Source of the DNA: SAR202 cluster bacterium
GTDB taxonomy: Bacteria; Chloroflexota; Dehalococcoidia; Lucifugimonadales; UBA3495
Direction of reading: 5' to 3'
Assembly (NCBI GenBank): GCA_013204585.1
Contig: JABMNL010000013.1
Span: forward strand, 1 to 53,454
Length of the DNA stretch: 53,454 bases
The translations under genes and the position numbers were made by a program. The notes below the pieces were generated by a model. It saw only the letters and a list, made by a program, of their open reading frames with translations. It did no database searches and was not told where the DNA came from. Shown here one piece after another: positions 1-8,438 of this stretch; position 1 is the first letter of the stretch, and every line of letters begins with the position of its first letter.

Positions 1-1
1 C

Positions 2-373
2 GCCGCAGCCGAGACTGCTACCTGGGTGCAGGGCGAACTTTCCGTGTTGAACCTAACTGGGGTCCCTTTCCAAGCTGCTACTGCGACCCCAACGCCAACC
101 CCCGTATTGATTCAGGGCGACCCCGGCCCGACTGGACTTCCGGGTCTACAAGGCCCAGCCGGTCCCGCCGGATCAGGAGGTCCTTCTGGGCCTGCCGGTC
201 CTGCCGGTGTGGCTGGCCCCGCAGGCGTACAAGGACTAGTTGGGCCTCCAGGCCCTCCAGGTCCTCAAGGCGAGGGCGCCAGTTCGGCGTTGATTGTAAT
301 AGCCTTGTTATTTGGCATACTCGGATTTCTGGGCGCCTTTGGGGGCATGGTCTGGCGCTGGCTGGTCGAATAA
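2..373 (+). CDS. Collagen-like membrane-anchored protein, 5' end cut by the window
   Basis: The reading frame is open to the left edge, so the N-terminus lies outside; an internal GTG at 26 is probably not the start. Visible parts in order: a short N-terminal piece, a Thr/Pro linker (TATPTPTP), about 18 uninterrupted Gly-X-Y triplets rich in GPA and GPP, then one hydrophobic segment of about 20 residues ending in a short WRWLVE tail. Gly-X-Y runs of this kind fold as collagen triple helices in known bacterial collagen-like proteins; with the C-terminal membrane segment the rod would project from the cell membrane. The inference is a trimeric surface stalk. What sits at its N-terminal tip, or whether there is a signal peptide, cannot be seen here. 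Residues outside the repeat match no family I recognise. Confidence 0.75.
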   Translation, partial: AAAETATWVQGELSVLNLTGVPFQAATATPTPTPVLIQGDPGPTGLPGLQGPAGPAGSGGPSGPAGPAGVAGPAGVQGLVGPPGPPGPQGEGASSALIVIALLFGILGFLGAFGGMVWRWLVE

Positions 374-616
374 CTAGTCGTTATTGCTCGCTTAGTATGT
401 GCGCCTTCGGTAGGCTTCGATTTACATTTATACAATCTCAGCAATAGTCGATGTGTGGCTATGTTTGTCCGATTCTGGACAGGTTCGCAAATCGGCGGAT
501 ATAATGACCCGACTCTCACCGTCGGCGCAGGGCTGCGTAGATTTGAATCTATACCGCCCAGGGACAAACCGTGGGGTGAGCCAAGCCCCCTCAGTATTGC
601 GGTTATGGTTATAAAG

Positions 617-701
617 GGGGAAGTGTCGGAACTGGTAGACGAGCATGATTTAGGATCATGTGCTGCAAGGCGTCCGGGTTCGAGTCCCGGCTTCCCCACC
701 A
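617..701 (+). tRNA. tRNA-Leu (anticodon TAG)
   Basis: The acceptor stem GGGGAAG (617-623) pairs with CTTCCCC (691-697). The anticodon arm is CATGA / TCATG around loop TTTAGGA, giving anticodon TAG. A variable arm, expected for leucine tRNAs, precedes the T arm with GGTTCGAGTCC. The CCA end is encoded (699-701). Length 85 nt fits a class II tRNA. Confidence 0.95.
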
Positions 702-851
702 ATTGCCAATGCCCGGTAGACAATACCCGGCAGACAGCGTCCCGTAAATGGGAATCTGTAGACATAAAACCGAAATCTGAACAACCGGTGTGGCATCCAT
801 TAGCCATCTTGTTGCGTACAAGTAATCGCCCGCCGGACTTGAGGAGATTCA

Positions 852-1868
852 TTGGCCCCACTGCTAGAAGTTAAGGACTTAAAGACCCACTTCTTCACCA
901 TGGACGGTGTCGTCAAGGCCGTCAACGGCGTGTCCTACGACCTGGAAGAGGGGGAAACCCTGGGTTTGGTGGGAGAGAGTGGTTGCGGCAAAAGCGTGAG
1001 CGCCCTTTCCGTCATGCGGTTGATACCAAATCCACCGGGTAGGATTGTCGGCGGGGAAATTTTCTTGGACGGAGAAGATATCCTGAAGGTCGACATGGAA
1101 GATATGCGGCACATACGCGGGGCGAAAATCTCCATGGTCTTCCAAGAGCCGATGACCTCACTCAACCCAGTACTGACAGTGGAACGGCAACTCACCGAGA
1201 CCCTCCAGTTACACATGGGAATGTCTAAGAACGAATCCCAGCGCGAAGGTGTGAACCTGCTGGCTAGGGTGGGAATTCCCGACCCAGAAGGCCGCATTAA
1301 ACAGTATCCCCATCAATTCAGCGGCGGAATGAGACAGCGCGTGATGATTGCCATGGCCCTGAGCTGTAATCCCCGCCTAATCATTGCCGACGAACCTACC
1401 ACGGCGTTGGACGTGACCATTCAGGCCCAGATTTTGGACTTGATGAAAGCCCTTACCACCGAGTTCGGCGTGGCATTAATCGTCATCACCCATAACCTGG
1501 GTGTGGTGGCTCGCTACGCAGACCGGGTAAACATAATGTATGCCGGCAAGGTGGTTGAGCGGGGCAACGCCCACGAGATTTACGCCAACCCGCGTCATCC
1601 ATATACAGTGGGTCTGCTTCGGTCCGTGCCTCGTTTGGACCTTCCCCGCCGGGCGAAACTCGACCCCATCGAAGGCCAACCACCTGACCTAGCGAACCTT
1701 CCCCCTGGTTGTTCATTCCAAGCCCGTTGTAAATGGGCCATCGATAAATGTTCGACCGATTCCCCGGAATTGATGGAAACGAATGAGGGACACCTTTCCG
1801 CCTGCTGGCGGGCCGACGAACTGGGCCCAACTGCCATCGACTTCTTGAACGCACCGGAAGCGGAGTAA
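852..1868 (+). CDS. oppD: Oligopeptide/dipeptide ABC transporter ATP-binding protein (OppD/DppD type)
   Basis: One of two ATPases that power import of peptides or related solutes across the inner membrane. Of 338 residues, the Walker A GESGCGKS is at 41-48, then the Q-loop (VFQEPM), the signature FSGGMRQR, the Walker [12 protein letters not shown] and the switch His. The C-terminal oligo_HPY domain carries the four-cysteine pattern ([14 protein letters not shown] then a later Cys) known to bind an iron-sulfur cluster in several Opp/Dpp ATPases. The start is a TTG at 852 with GAGGAG at 841-846 at good spacing. oppF follows 27 bp downstream. No receptor or permease is adjacent; a receptor and two permeases lie near the right end of the window. 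Substrate cannot be read from the sequence. Confidence 0.93.
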   Translation: MAPLLEVKDLKTHFFTMDGVVKAVNGVSYDLEEGETLGLVGESGCGKSVSALSVMRLIPNPPGRIVGGEIFLDGEDILKVDMEDMRHIRGAKISMVFQEPMTSLNPVLTVERQLTETLQLHMGMSKNESQREGVNLLARVGIPDPEGRIKQYPHQFSGGMRQRVMIAMALSCNPRLIIADEPTTALDVTIQAQILDLMKALTTEFGVALIVITHNLGVVARYADRVNIMYAGKVVERGNAHEIYANPRHPYTVGLLRSVPRLDLPRRAKLDPIEGQPPDLANLPPGCSFQARCKWAIDKCSTDSPELMETNEGHLSACWRADELGPTAIDFLNAPEAE

Positions 1869-1895
1869 AACCGTTCACCGGATATAGGACTGAAT

Positions 1896-2927
1896 ATGAC
1901 TACAATGCCGGAAGCCGCAGCCCCCGGAGCCGCCCCGAAAAACGACGATGTGCTAGTCGAGGTCAAAGACCTTCAGATGTACTTCCCTGTCAGCTCTGGA
2001 ATTCTGTTTCAGCGCACCGTGGCCAACGTTAAAGCAGTAGACGGCGTTAGCTTCACGGTTAAACGAGGCGAGACCCTTGGTCTAGTGGGCGAAAGCGGTT
2101 GCGGTAAGACCACCACCGGCCGGTGTATCTTGCAGCTCTACAAACCCACTGGCGGTCAGGTCATATTCGACGGCAAAGACTTGACCAAGATGAACACCAA
2201 GCAGATGCGCGGTATGCGACGCGAGATGCAGGTCATCTTTCAAGACCCGTACAGCTCGCTAAACCCTCGCATGACAGCGGGCAACATCATCGGCGAGCCA
2301 TTGATTGTTCATGGTCTGGTAAAGAGTAAAGAGGAATACCGAGAAAAAGTTGCCGACCTTCTCCAGAACGTGGGGCTCAACCCCTACATGGCAGACCGCT
2401 TCCCCCATGAGTTCAGCGGCGGACAGCGGCAGCGTATCGGCGTAGCTCGCGCTTTGTCAGTTAGCCCCAGCTTCATCGTGGCCGATGAGCCGGTATCCGC
2501 TCTAGACGTATCCATCCAGGCGCAGATCATCAATCTTTTGGAAGAACTTCAAGAACAGTTCAACCTGACCTACTTGTTCATAGCCCACGACCTATCGGTG
2601 GTGCGACACATTAGCGACCGGGTAGGTGTCATGTACCTGGGCCACATGGTGGAGATGGCCGAGCGCAACGAAATTTACCGCAACCCCGTTCATCCTTACA
2701 CCAAGGCTTTGCTATCGGCAGTGCCGATTCCCGACCCGGTGTTGGACGCCCAGCGCGAACGGGTGCTGCTTACTGGTGAGGTTCCCAGCCCGCTGAACCC
2801 ACCCAGCGGTTGCGTATTCCACCCGCGCTGTCCCGCAGCCAACGACTCTTGTTCCCAGACCCTGCCGGAACTACGAGAAGTGGAGCCGGACCACCACGCA
2901 GCATGCCTGCTGGCAACGGGTTACTAA
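1896..2927 (+). CDS. oppF: Oligopeptide/dipeptide ABC transporter ATP-binding protein (OppF/DppF type)
   Basis: Second ATPase of the heterodimeric motor with the OppD-type protein just upstream. Of 343 residues, the Walker A GESGCGKT is at 65-72, followed by [13 protein letters not shown] (typical of OppF), the signature FSGGQRQR and the Walker [11 protein letters not shown]. The C-terminal oligo_HPY region again has a cysteine set ([14 protein letters not shown] then a Cys near the end). The first 20 or so residues are a low-complexity Ala/Pro tail before the ATPase domain. The gene is followed by a strong intrinsic terminator, so oppD-oppF look like a two-gene transcription unit without their membrane partners. 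Confidence 0.93.
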   Translation: MTTMPEAAAPGAAPKNDDVLVEVKDLQMYFPVSSGILFQRTVANVKAVDGVSFTVKRGETLGLVGESGCGKTTTGRCILQLYKPTGGQVIFDGKDLTKMNTKQMRGMRREMQVIFQDPYSSLNPRMTAGNIIGEPLIVHGLVKSKEEYREKVADLLQNVGLNPYMADRFPHEFSGGQRQRIGVARALSVSPSFIVADEPVSALDVSIQAQIINLLEELQEQFNLTYLFIAHDLSVVRHISDRVGVMYLGHMVEMAERNEIYRNPVHPYTKALLSAVPIPDPVLDAQRERVLLTGEVPSPLNPPSGCVFHPRCPAANDSCSQTLPELREVEPDHHAACLLATGY

Positions 2928-2957
2928 AACCCGTACTCAGCCCTAACTTGTAAATCA

Positions 2958-2989
2958 AGAGAGGCCGTTTAAGAACGGCCTCTCTTTTT
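2958..2989 (+). terminator. Intrinsic terminator after oppF
   Basis: A perfect 12-bp stem (2958-2969 with 2974-2985), core GAGAGGCCGTT, loop TAAG, followed by a run of T. It ends the oppD-oppF unit. Confidence 0.9.
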
Positions 2990-3054
2990 GCTTTGTTAAG
3001 GCTTAAACCCTGCCGTATGGCGTCGTTGAATCGGGAATATAGAGCCACGGTCAT

Positions 3055-3384
3055 TCGTCATTCCAGCTTTCGCTGGAATCTAGATTGGCTGCCTCAGCCA
3101 ATCATCATCTCCTCAGAGCATTGTGGATTCCAGCTTTCGCTGGAATGGCGGAAGGCGACCAAACCGATGACAGGCGACCCGTCAATTCGCTCATGGTGAG
3201 CTCCGACTGGGGGTCGACCCCGACGCGTCGGAGGATGAAATCGGACTTGTCGAACCACGTGTTCGCTAACAACGAAGTTAAACCCAAGCAACTCCTTCGA
3301 CAAGCTCAGGATGAGCGGGCCAGCGGGTGCCCTGATGCCGAATGGTTGAAGTTGACTGGATTCCAACGAAAGCTGGAATGACGA
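3055..3384. repeat. 330-bp MITE-like or REP-cluster element with 29-bp terminal inverted repeats
   Basis: The two ends are inverted copies of each other: 3055-3083 and 3356-3384 match at 27 of 29 positions (TCGTCATTCCAGCTTTCG core). Each end holds a small hairpin (ATTCCAGC / GCTGGAAT). A third copy of the 20-bp hairpin lies inside at 3127-3146 in direct orientation to the left end. Other internal structure: an 8-bp hairpin at 3083-3103, a palindrome GGGGTCGACCCC (3210-3221) nested between CTCCGAC and GTCGGAG (3201-3233), and a REP-like motif CCTTCGACAAGCTCAGGATG beginning at 3294. No credible coding frame and no clear target-site duplication. It may be a non-autonomous transposon relic or a cluster of REP elements; I cannot decide which without other genomic copies. 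Confidence 0.7.
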
Positions 3385-3544
3385 GTTTGACGTTCGTGGG
3401 TGTGTTTGCGAACAATCTATGGAATGGCTGATCAATTTGGGGGTTCGTTAGGGTTTGGATTTCTATTATGCCTCTCACGTTGCCAGGTTATGGCCCTGAA
3501 TCTTCATTGTGGGCAAAAATGGGTCATGGTACCATTGGACTAGT

Positions 3545-5392
3545 ATGATTCCGAGCCTAATTAGAAACTTCTGCATCATTGCCCACATCGACCATGGGAA
3601 ATCGACCTTGGCCGATCGGTTTTTAGAAATTACCGGCACCGTTCGCGCCAGCGAAATGCAAGCCCAGTTCCTGGACAGCATGGATTTGGAAAGGGAAAGG
3701 GGCATCACCATCAAGGGGAAGGCAGTGACCATGTCACACACAACCCCTGATGGACAAACCTATCAGTTGAACCTCATTGACACTCCAGGCCATGTGGACT
3801 TCAGCTACGAAGTATCCCGGGCCCTGGCGGCATGTGAAGGCGCTCTGCTGGTGGTGGATGCCAGCCAAGGCATTGAGGCCCAGACAATTGCCAACACCCT
3901 TTTGGCCATGGAGTACGACCTAGAGCTTATTCCGGTGTTGAACAAAGTCGACCTGCCTCAGGCAGAACCGGACCGGGTTTCCGCCGAGATTCAACAAGCA
4001 TTCGGGTTCCGGGCCGACGAAATACTCTATGTTTCGGCCAAAGAGGGAACCGGCGCCAGAGAAATATTAGACGCCGTTGTTAAGCGTGTGCCCGCGCCAA
4101 CCGGTGCGGTTGACGGTCCTCTTCGCTCCCTGGTCTTTGACTCGGAATATAACCCATACAAAGGCATCATCGCCCACGTCCGTGTTAAAGACGGCAAGGT
4201 GGCGAAGAACGACCGGATTAAGATTATGTCCTCGGGCAGAGTGGCTGAAGTTGTTGAAGTGGGAGTGTACTCCCCGGGTCCTACGCCAACTGATTGTCTG
4301 GAAACAGGCCAGGTTGGCTACGTTGCCACTGGGTTCAAAGAAGTGCGTGAATGCAGTGTTGGCGACACTCTGACATTGGACCGAACGCCTGCGACCGAGC
4401 CTCTTCCCGGCTATTTCCCCCTCAAGTCCATGGTATTCGCAGGTCTATACCCGTCCGACGGCGAAGAATATAACAATCTTCGTAACGCCCTGGAAAAGCT
4501 GCAACTGAATGACGCGTCGTTGAGCGCTGAGCCTGAAAGTAGCAGCGCTCTGGGCTTTGGCTTCCGCTGCGGATTTTTGGGTCTGATGCACTTAGAGATT
4601 GTCCAAGAACGTTTGGAACGGGAGTACGACCTAGACCTAATCGTTACCGCTCCTAGCGTGGCGTACCAAGTGGTTCTGAACAACGGTGAGACGATATTGG
4701 TGGATAGCCCCGCCAAGTTACCCAGTCCCAATGATTTCACGGAGATTCAAGAGCCCCTTTTGGACCTGACTATTGTGGCCCCCAACCGGCATGTGGGCGC
4801 TTTGATGGAATTGATGCATTCCCGTCGCTCTGAATTCAAACGGATGGAATACATGCAGGGGGGCGGCACCCGTCAAGACGGCAAAGAAGAAGCTAGTGAG
4901 CAGTCTAGGGTTGTCATGGAATACACCATCCCACTGGTGGAACTGTTGGCTGATTTCTACAACCAACTGAAATCCAAGACCCAGGGATACGCCTCTTTAG
5001 ACTATTCCTTCGCCGGTTACCGCGCTGCGCCGTTGGTCAAGGTGGATATCTTGGTGAACCATCATCCGGTGGAAGCATTGTCCATGATATTGCATCGGGA
5101 CTCCGCAGTTGCTCAAGGCCGGAAAATCGTGGACAAGCTGCGCGCCACCATTCCCAGACAGATGTTTGAAGTCCCAATCCAAGCGGCCATCGGTGCCCGC
5201 GTCATTGCTCGTGAGACCGTACGGGCGATGCGGAAAGACGTTCTGGCCAAGTGCTACGGCGGCGACATCTCGCGGAAGCGAAAGCTGCTGGAAAAGCAGA
5301 AAGAAGGCAAGAAGCGTATGAAGATGGTCGGACAGGTTGAGATTCCCCAGGAAGCTTTCCTGACCTTACTCGAAGTAGGTGGCGACAGCTAA
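3545..5392 (+). CDS. lepA: Elongation factor 4 (LepA), ribosome back-translocase GTPase
   Basis: Translational GTPase that acts on stalled ribosomes. The ATG at 3545 gives 615 residues beginning MIPSLIRNF, the usual LepA length and N-terminus; a GTG at 3509 would add 12 residues with no family support. GTPase motifs: G1 AHIDHGKST at 13-21, switch II DTPGHVD, NKVD for guanine recognition. The characteristic LepA middle region (GFRCGFLGLMHLEI) and the basic LepA C-terminal domain ending in the KRKLLEKQKEGKKRMK segment are both present. A hairpin overlapping the stop codon probably ends the transcript. The gene stands alone between the inverted-repeat element and a convergent gene. Confidence 0.97.
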   Translation: MIPSLIRNFCIIAHIDHGKSTLADRFLEITGTVRASEMQAQFLDSMDLERERGITIKGKAVTMSHTTPDGQTYQLNLIDTPGHVDFSYEVSRALAACEGALLVVDASQGIEAQTIANTLLAMEYDLELIPVLNKVDLPQAEPDRVSAEIQQAFGFRADEILYVSAKEGTGAREILDAVVKRVPAPTGAVDGPLRSLVFDSEYNPYKGIIAHVRVKDGKVAKNDRIKIMSSGRVAEVVEVGVYSPGPTPTDCLETGQVGYVATGFKEVRECSVGDTLTLDRTPATEPLPGYFPLKSMVFAGLYPSDGEEYNNLRNALEKLQLNDASLSAEPESSSALGFGFRCGFLGLMHLEIVQERLEREYDLDLIVTAPSVAYQVVLNNGETILVDSPAKLPSPNDFTEIQEPLLDLTIVAPNRHVGALMELMHSRRSEFKRMEYMQGGGTRQDGKEEASEQSRVVMEYTIPLVELLADFYNQLKSKTQGYASLDYSFAGYRAAPLVKVDILVNHHPVEALSMILHRDSAVAQGRKIVDKLRATIPRQMFEVPIQAAIGARVIARETVRAMRKDVLAKCYGGDISRKRKLLEKQKEGKKRMKMVGQVEIPQEAFLTLLEVGGDS

Positions 5393-5417
5393 CGGCCAAG
5401 CGCCCTGCTTGGCCGTT
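5391..5417. terminator. Bidirectional terminator between lepA and the DinB-like gene
   Basis: A perfect 11-bp stem (5391-5401 with 5407-5417, core CGGCCAAGC) whose left arm starts inside the lepA stop codon. Its right arm ends 2 bp before the 3' end of the convergent gene. T-tracts are short on both sides, so strength is uncertain. Confidence 0.6.
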
Positions 5418-5419
5418 AA

Positions 5420-5911
5420 TTAAATACCTAGGGCTTTTCGCACTTCCCGCAGTTGCCCCAAATGCTCCCTGATGTGCCCAGTTAGCGTCCGCTCCAATAT
5501 AGTTCTGAGCGTACGTTCTTCATCGTATTCCCGGGTCTTCTGGTGCATCATGACCGTCTTTGTCTCAAGATCTTCTTCCGTAGCGCTGGATATTACGCGG
5601 TCCAGCCCCTGGAAGAAATTCTCGATGTCAGCCGTTACCTGAGCCATGTCGTAACCGGCTCGTTCGGGGGTCACATTGGTCAAATCGGCCCAGAGGTCGT
5701 ATTCCGTTACTTCACCGGCAAGAATTCCTCTGACCAAAGTGTGGACGCCACCGGGGGGCGTGTCGAGGATGTGGTACACCAACTCCCGCACTGACCATTC
5801 TTCCGGGCCCGATTTCCAGTCCAAACAATAGTCCATGCCGTCTAGAACAGAGAGTAAGTCGGTCCGGGTGCTTAAGACCGCGTTCAGGTGCGCCTGCTTG
5901 CCGGTAGTCAA
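5420..5911 (-). CDS. DinB-like four-helix-bundle protein
   Basis: A 163-residue protein of the DinB/YfiT-like superfamily, which includes metal-dependent thiol transferases and proteins of unknown function. The fold signature is a set of three histidines placed as in the family metal site: His47 (in LVYHILDT), His146 and His150 (in GHIREHLGQL). The TTG start at 5911 is preceded by GGAGG at good spacing. There is no signal peptide or membrane segment, so it is cytoplasmic. galU lies upstream on the same strand about 60 bp away, without an obvious functional link. Substrate unknown. Confidence 0.75.
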   Translation of the reverse strand: MTTGKQAHLNAVLSTRTDLLSVLDGMDYCLDWKSGPEEWSVRELVYHILDTPPGGVHTLVRGILAGEVTEYDLWADLTNVTPERAGYDMAQVTADIENFFQGLDRVISSATEEDLETKTVMMHQKTREYDEERTLRTILERTLTGHIREHLGQLREVRKALGI

Positions 5912-5974
5912 AGGATTCCTCCGTGAAGATAAAGTACGCCGTTAGAGCAAGTTACGCCATTAGGCCTTTAATAA

Positions 5975-6847
5975 TTAATTGATTCGGTCCTGAAACTCCC
6001 GCAGCAGCGCAAGAGCTTCTTCTTTAGTGTCGCTTCGTTCCAACGCAAAAGCTAGGGAAGCTCGCAAGAGACCCATGGGAGTGCCTCCGTCGAACCGCTT
6101 GCCGGCAAATTGTAAGGCGTACAAATCGTGTTCTTGAAGCAATGCCAGCAAAGCGTCGGTAAGTTGAATTTCGCCTTTAGCGCCGGGCTTGGTGTTCTCT
6201 AATACCTGGAAAATCTGGGATGGCAGTATGTAACGCCCAACTATCGTCAGGTTGGACGGTGCCTGTTCCCGGGAAGGTTTTTCCACCATTCCTTGGATTT
6301 TGTAAACGCCGGCAGACACCGGAATACCATCCACTACTCCGTAGTTGTGAATCACTTCCCAGGGCAATTCTTCCACGGCGATAACCCCGGCGTTCATCTG
6401 GTCAGACACCTGCACCATCTGGGAGATTGCCCCCGGTGAGTGCGCGATAATATCGTCCGGCAAAATAACGACAAACGGTTCGTCGCCAACTGCGTCTTTG
6501 GCCATTAGCACCGCATGACCCAGGCCCAGAGCCTCTTGTTGTACTACAAAGCTGATGCGGGCTAGGCCGGAAGCTTCGGTCACTTTAGCCAGCAGCGCAT
6601 CGTCACCGCTTTCTGCCAGCCTTCGTTCCAAGTCGGGTTGCGGCTGAAAGTAATCGGCAATCGCAACCTTGCCGGGAGACGTGACAATGATGACCTCTTC
6701 CACCCCAGCCTCGACCGCTTCGGAAATCACGTATTGAAGCAACGGACGGTCGATGATTGGTAGAAGTTCTTTGGGGACAGACTTGGTCACCGGTAAGAAC
6801 CGGGTTCCTAAACCTGCGGCGGGTATAACGGCTTTTCGTATCTGCAT
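5975..6847 (-). CDS. galU: UTP-glucose-1-phosphate uridylyltransferase
   Basis: Makes UDP-glucose from UTP and glucose-1-phosphate for polysaccharide and cell-envelope sugar synthesis. 290 residues from the ATG at 6847 (MQIRKAVIPAAGLGTRFLP). The nucleotide-binding motif AAGLGTRFLP, the KSVPKELLPI segment and the later GLGHAVLMAKD and LPDDI motifs are all those of GalU. The frame is open further upstream to 7009, but that extension has no family resemblance and crosses a direct repeat, so the shorter start is chosen. It is divergent from the DoxX-family gene. Confidence 0.95.
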   Translation of the reverse strand: MQIRKAVIPAAGLGTRFLPVTKSVPKELLPIIDRPLLQYVISEAVEAGVEEVIIVTSPGKVAIADYFQPQPDLERRLAESGDDALLAKVTEASGLARISFVVQQEALGLGHAVLMAKDAVGDEPFVVILPDDIIAHSPGAISQMVQVSDQMNAGVIAVEELPWEVIHNYGVVDGIPVSAGVYKIQGMVEKPSREQAPSNLTIVGRYILPSQIFQVLENTKPGAKGEIQLTDALLALLQEHDLYALQFAGKRFDGGTPMGLLRASLAFALERSDTKEEALALLREFQDRIN

Positions 6848-7165
6848 TACATATGCGAATGGGTAAGCGCGGGTGCCAATGGGTAAGCGCGAGCCTAATT
6901 TTAGCACTGGGGCATTTGCGCTACAACGAGTTAGAGTTACCTCGAATTCCTCATTTTGATTGCAGCAGTGAAGCGCTGGTTCTGCGACTGGTGAATCGGG
7001 GATACACATCTTACGGCGTATTCATTTCTGTTTCTCTGGTTACTACCCGTCTGATATGTTTATCTCGTCGATTGGTTCCCCATTATCGATATCTATGTCA
7101 TATTGTCTGCATCGTCGATAGTGGCATCCACGGCATTGAATAACCTTCAGACGGAGGAATACATA
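6848..7165. other. Divergent intergenic region galU / doxX-like, with a direct repeat
   Basis: 318 bp between divergent genes, expected to hold both promoters. Two copies of AATGGGTAAGCGCG at 6858-6871 and 6878-6891 (period 20 bp) lie just upstream of galU. No convincing -35/-10 pair could be picked by eye. The frames that cross the region are not gene-like. Confidence 0.5.
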
Positions 7166-7936
7166 ATGGTACGTTTGAGTAATCCCGCCGCACGAGTTCT
7201 AGAAAATCCGCGATGGGTAACTTCTCTATTTAGCCGGACCGACTACGCTTGGGTTTGGTTGATTATCCGGGTGTACGTCGGCTGGAACTGGCTGGAAGCA
7301 GGCTGGCACAAGATGACCGGTGATGGATGGATGGACGGCGGAACTTCGTTGCAGGGGTTCTGGCAGCGCGCGGTAGCGGTACCCGAGGCGGGCCGTCCGG
7401 CTATCTCCTACGATTGGTACCGGGAGTTTTTAGTATTTCTTCTGAACCATGATACCTACGTCTGGTTCGCTAAACTGGTGGCCGTCGGGGAATTCATGGT
7501 GGGGCTTGGGCTACTGTTAGGTATGCTGACGGGGATTGCCGCTTTCTTTGGAGTCCTCATGAACTGGAACTTCATGTTGGCCGGCACCGCCAGCACTAAC
7601 CCAGTATTGGGGATTCTTGGTCTGGGACTGATGGTCGCTTGGAAGATTGCCGGCTGGTGGGGCTTGGACCGTGTTGCCATGCCGTTGGTTGGCGCTCCCT
7701 GGCAACGGGGACCGGTCTTCGGCGGTGACAGTGGGTCTGCACCCGAATTAGACCCTAGTTATTCATGGGCGCATTTGGCGGAACAGTGGGCACGTGTGCT
7801 AATTGGGGTCGGTGTCGCCTTGTACGCGTTAATCGACCTAACTGGAGCGGTGCAGATTGTGGTATTGCTTGCGGCCGGAGTGCTCGTGGCAGTCACTGGA
7901 CTGAACCGGTTCCCGTTAATTCGCGGTCGTCGCTAA
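7166..7936 (+). CDS. DoxX-family integral membrane protein
   Basis: A 256-residue membrane protein; the ATG at 7166 follows GGAGG (7153-7157) at ideal spacing, so the longer frame from 7103 is rejected. It has several hydrophobic segments: an N-terminal one (WVWLIIRVYVGWNWLEAG, which includes the family pattern GWNWLEAGWHK), a central pair around LVAVGEFMVGLGLLLGMLTG and FFGVLMNWNFMLAG, and a C-terminal pair. DoxX relatives include subunits of thiosulfate:quinone oxidoreductase and proteins linked to redox stress, but most have no proven function. The gene is monocistronic, with a terminator right after it. The family call is sound; a catalytic role cannot be assigned. Confidence 0.85.
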   Translation: MVRLSNPAARVLENPRWVTSLFSRTDYAWVWLIIRVYVGWNWLEAGWHKMTGDGWMDGGTSLQGFWQRAVAVPEAGRPAISYDWYREFLVFLLNHDTYVWFAKLVAVGEFMVGLGLLLGMLTGIAAFFGVLMNWNFMLAGTASTNPVLGILGLGLMVAWKIAGWWGLDRVAMPLVGAPWQRGPVFGGDSGSAPELDPSYSWAHLAEQWARVLIGVGVALYALIDLTGAVQIVVLLAAGVLVAVTGLNRFPLIRGRR

Positions 7937-7952
7937 GAATCAGAGCATCTAG

Positions 7953-7986
7953 ACCCTTCCCGCAGTTATGCGGGAAGGGTTTTTTA
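7953..7986 (+). terminator. Intrinsic terminator after the DoxX-family gene
   Basis: A perfect 12-bp stem (7953-7964 with 7969-7980, ACCCTTCCCGCA), loop GTTA, then six T residues. Confidence 0.92.
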
Positions 7987-8054
7987 TTTCTCAAAACTTT
8001 AGAAACCCTCGGTCATCCTTCGGTCCGCTACCGGTATGAGAAATACAAGCTTAC

Positions 8055-8084
8055 TTGACTCCCCCACTATTTCGACCCTACCAT
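8055..8084 (+). promoter_or_regulatory. Likely sigma70-type promoter for the SRP RNA
   Basis: TTGACT at 8055-8060 and TACCAT at 8079-8084, spacer 18 bp. The predicted transcription start falls within a few bases of the SRP RNA 5' end near 8093, which supports it. Confidence 0.5.
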
Positions 8085-8092
8085 GATATTAA

Positions 8093-8358
8093 GGCCGCAC
8101 TAGACGGGGAGCCAGCGGTGCCCTGTATCCGCAATCCGCTCTAGCGGGGTTGAACTCCTCCCCTCGGCTTGGCCAACGGGCCTATATCTTGGCTGATGAT
8201 ATTGAGGGCTGGGTCCTGCGCAATGTAGACTTGTGAACCCCGCCAGATCCGGAAGGAAGCAACGGTAAGCAGGAACCTGCGTGTGCCGCAGGAGTGCCTG
8301 GCCTGAGTCATCTATCAGGACATGCTCATTGGTCACTGACAACGGGAGGTGTGCGGTC
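8093..8358 (+). ncRNA. ffs: Signal recognition particle RNA, large bacterial form
   Basis: RNA core of the SRP, which binds Ffh and directs membrane proteins to the translocon. The conserved domain IV is plain: CCGGAAGGAAGCA followed by the matching arm TGCCGCAGGAGTGCCTGG (about 8242-8302). The 5' part has the Alu-domain-like start seen in large SRP RNAs (GGGGAGCCAGCGGTGCCCTG, then CCGCAATCCGCT). The 5' end GCCGCAC pairs with GTGCGGT near 8351-8357, closing the long helix and setting the approximate ends. Length is about 266 nt, as in Gram-positive and Chloroflexi SRP RNAs and unlike the 4.5S form. Ends are accurate to a few bases. Confidence 0.93.
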
Positions 8359-8438
8359 TTACTAATGTCCTCGATGTCTCTTTACGCAACGATAACTGTT
8401 TTTAGTTCTCTGCGCCTAGAGTATAGGTCACTTAAACC

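Noticed and set aside
455-874. Plus-strand frame of 139 codons
   Set aside because: It runs straight through the tRNA-Leu gene.
8100-8342. Minus-strand 80-codon frame
   Set aside because: It lies within the SRP RNA, whose structure and conserved core are clear.
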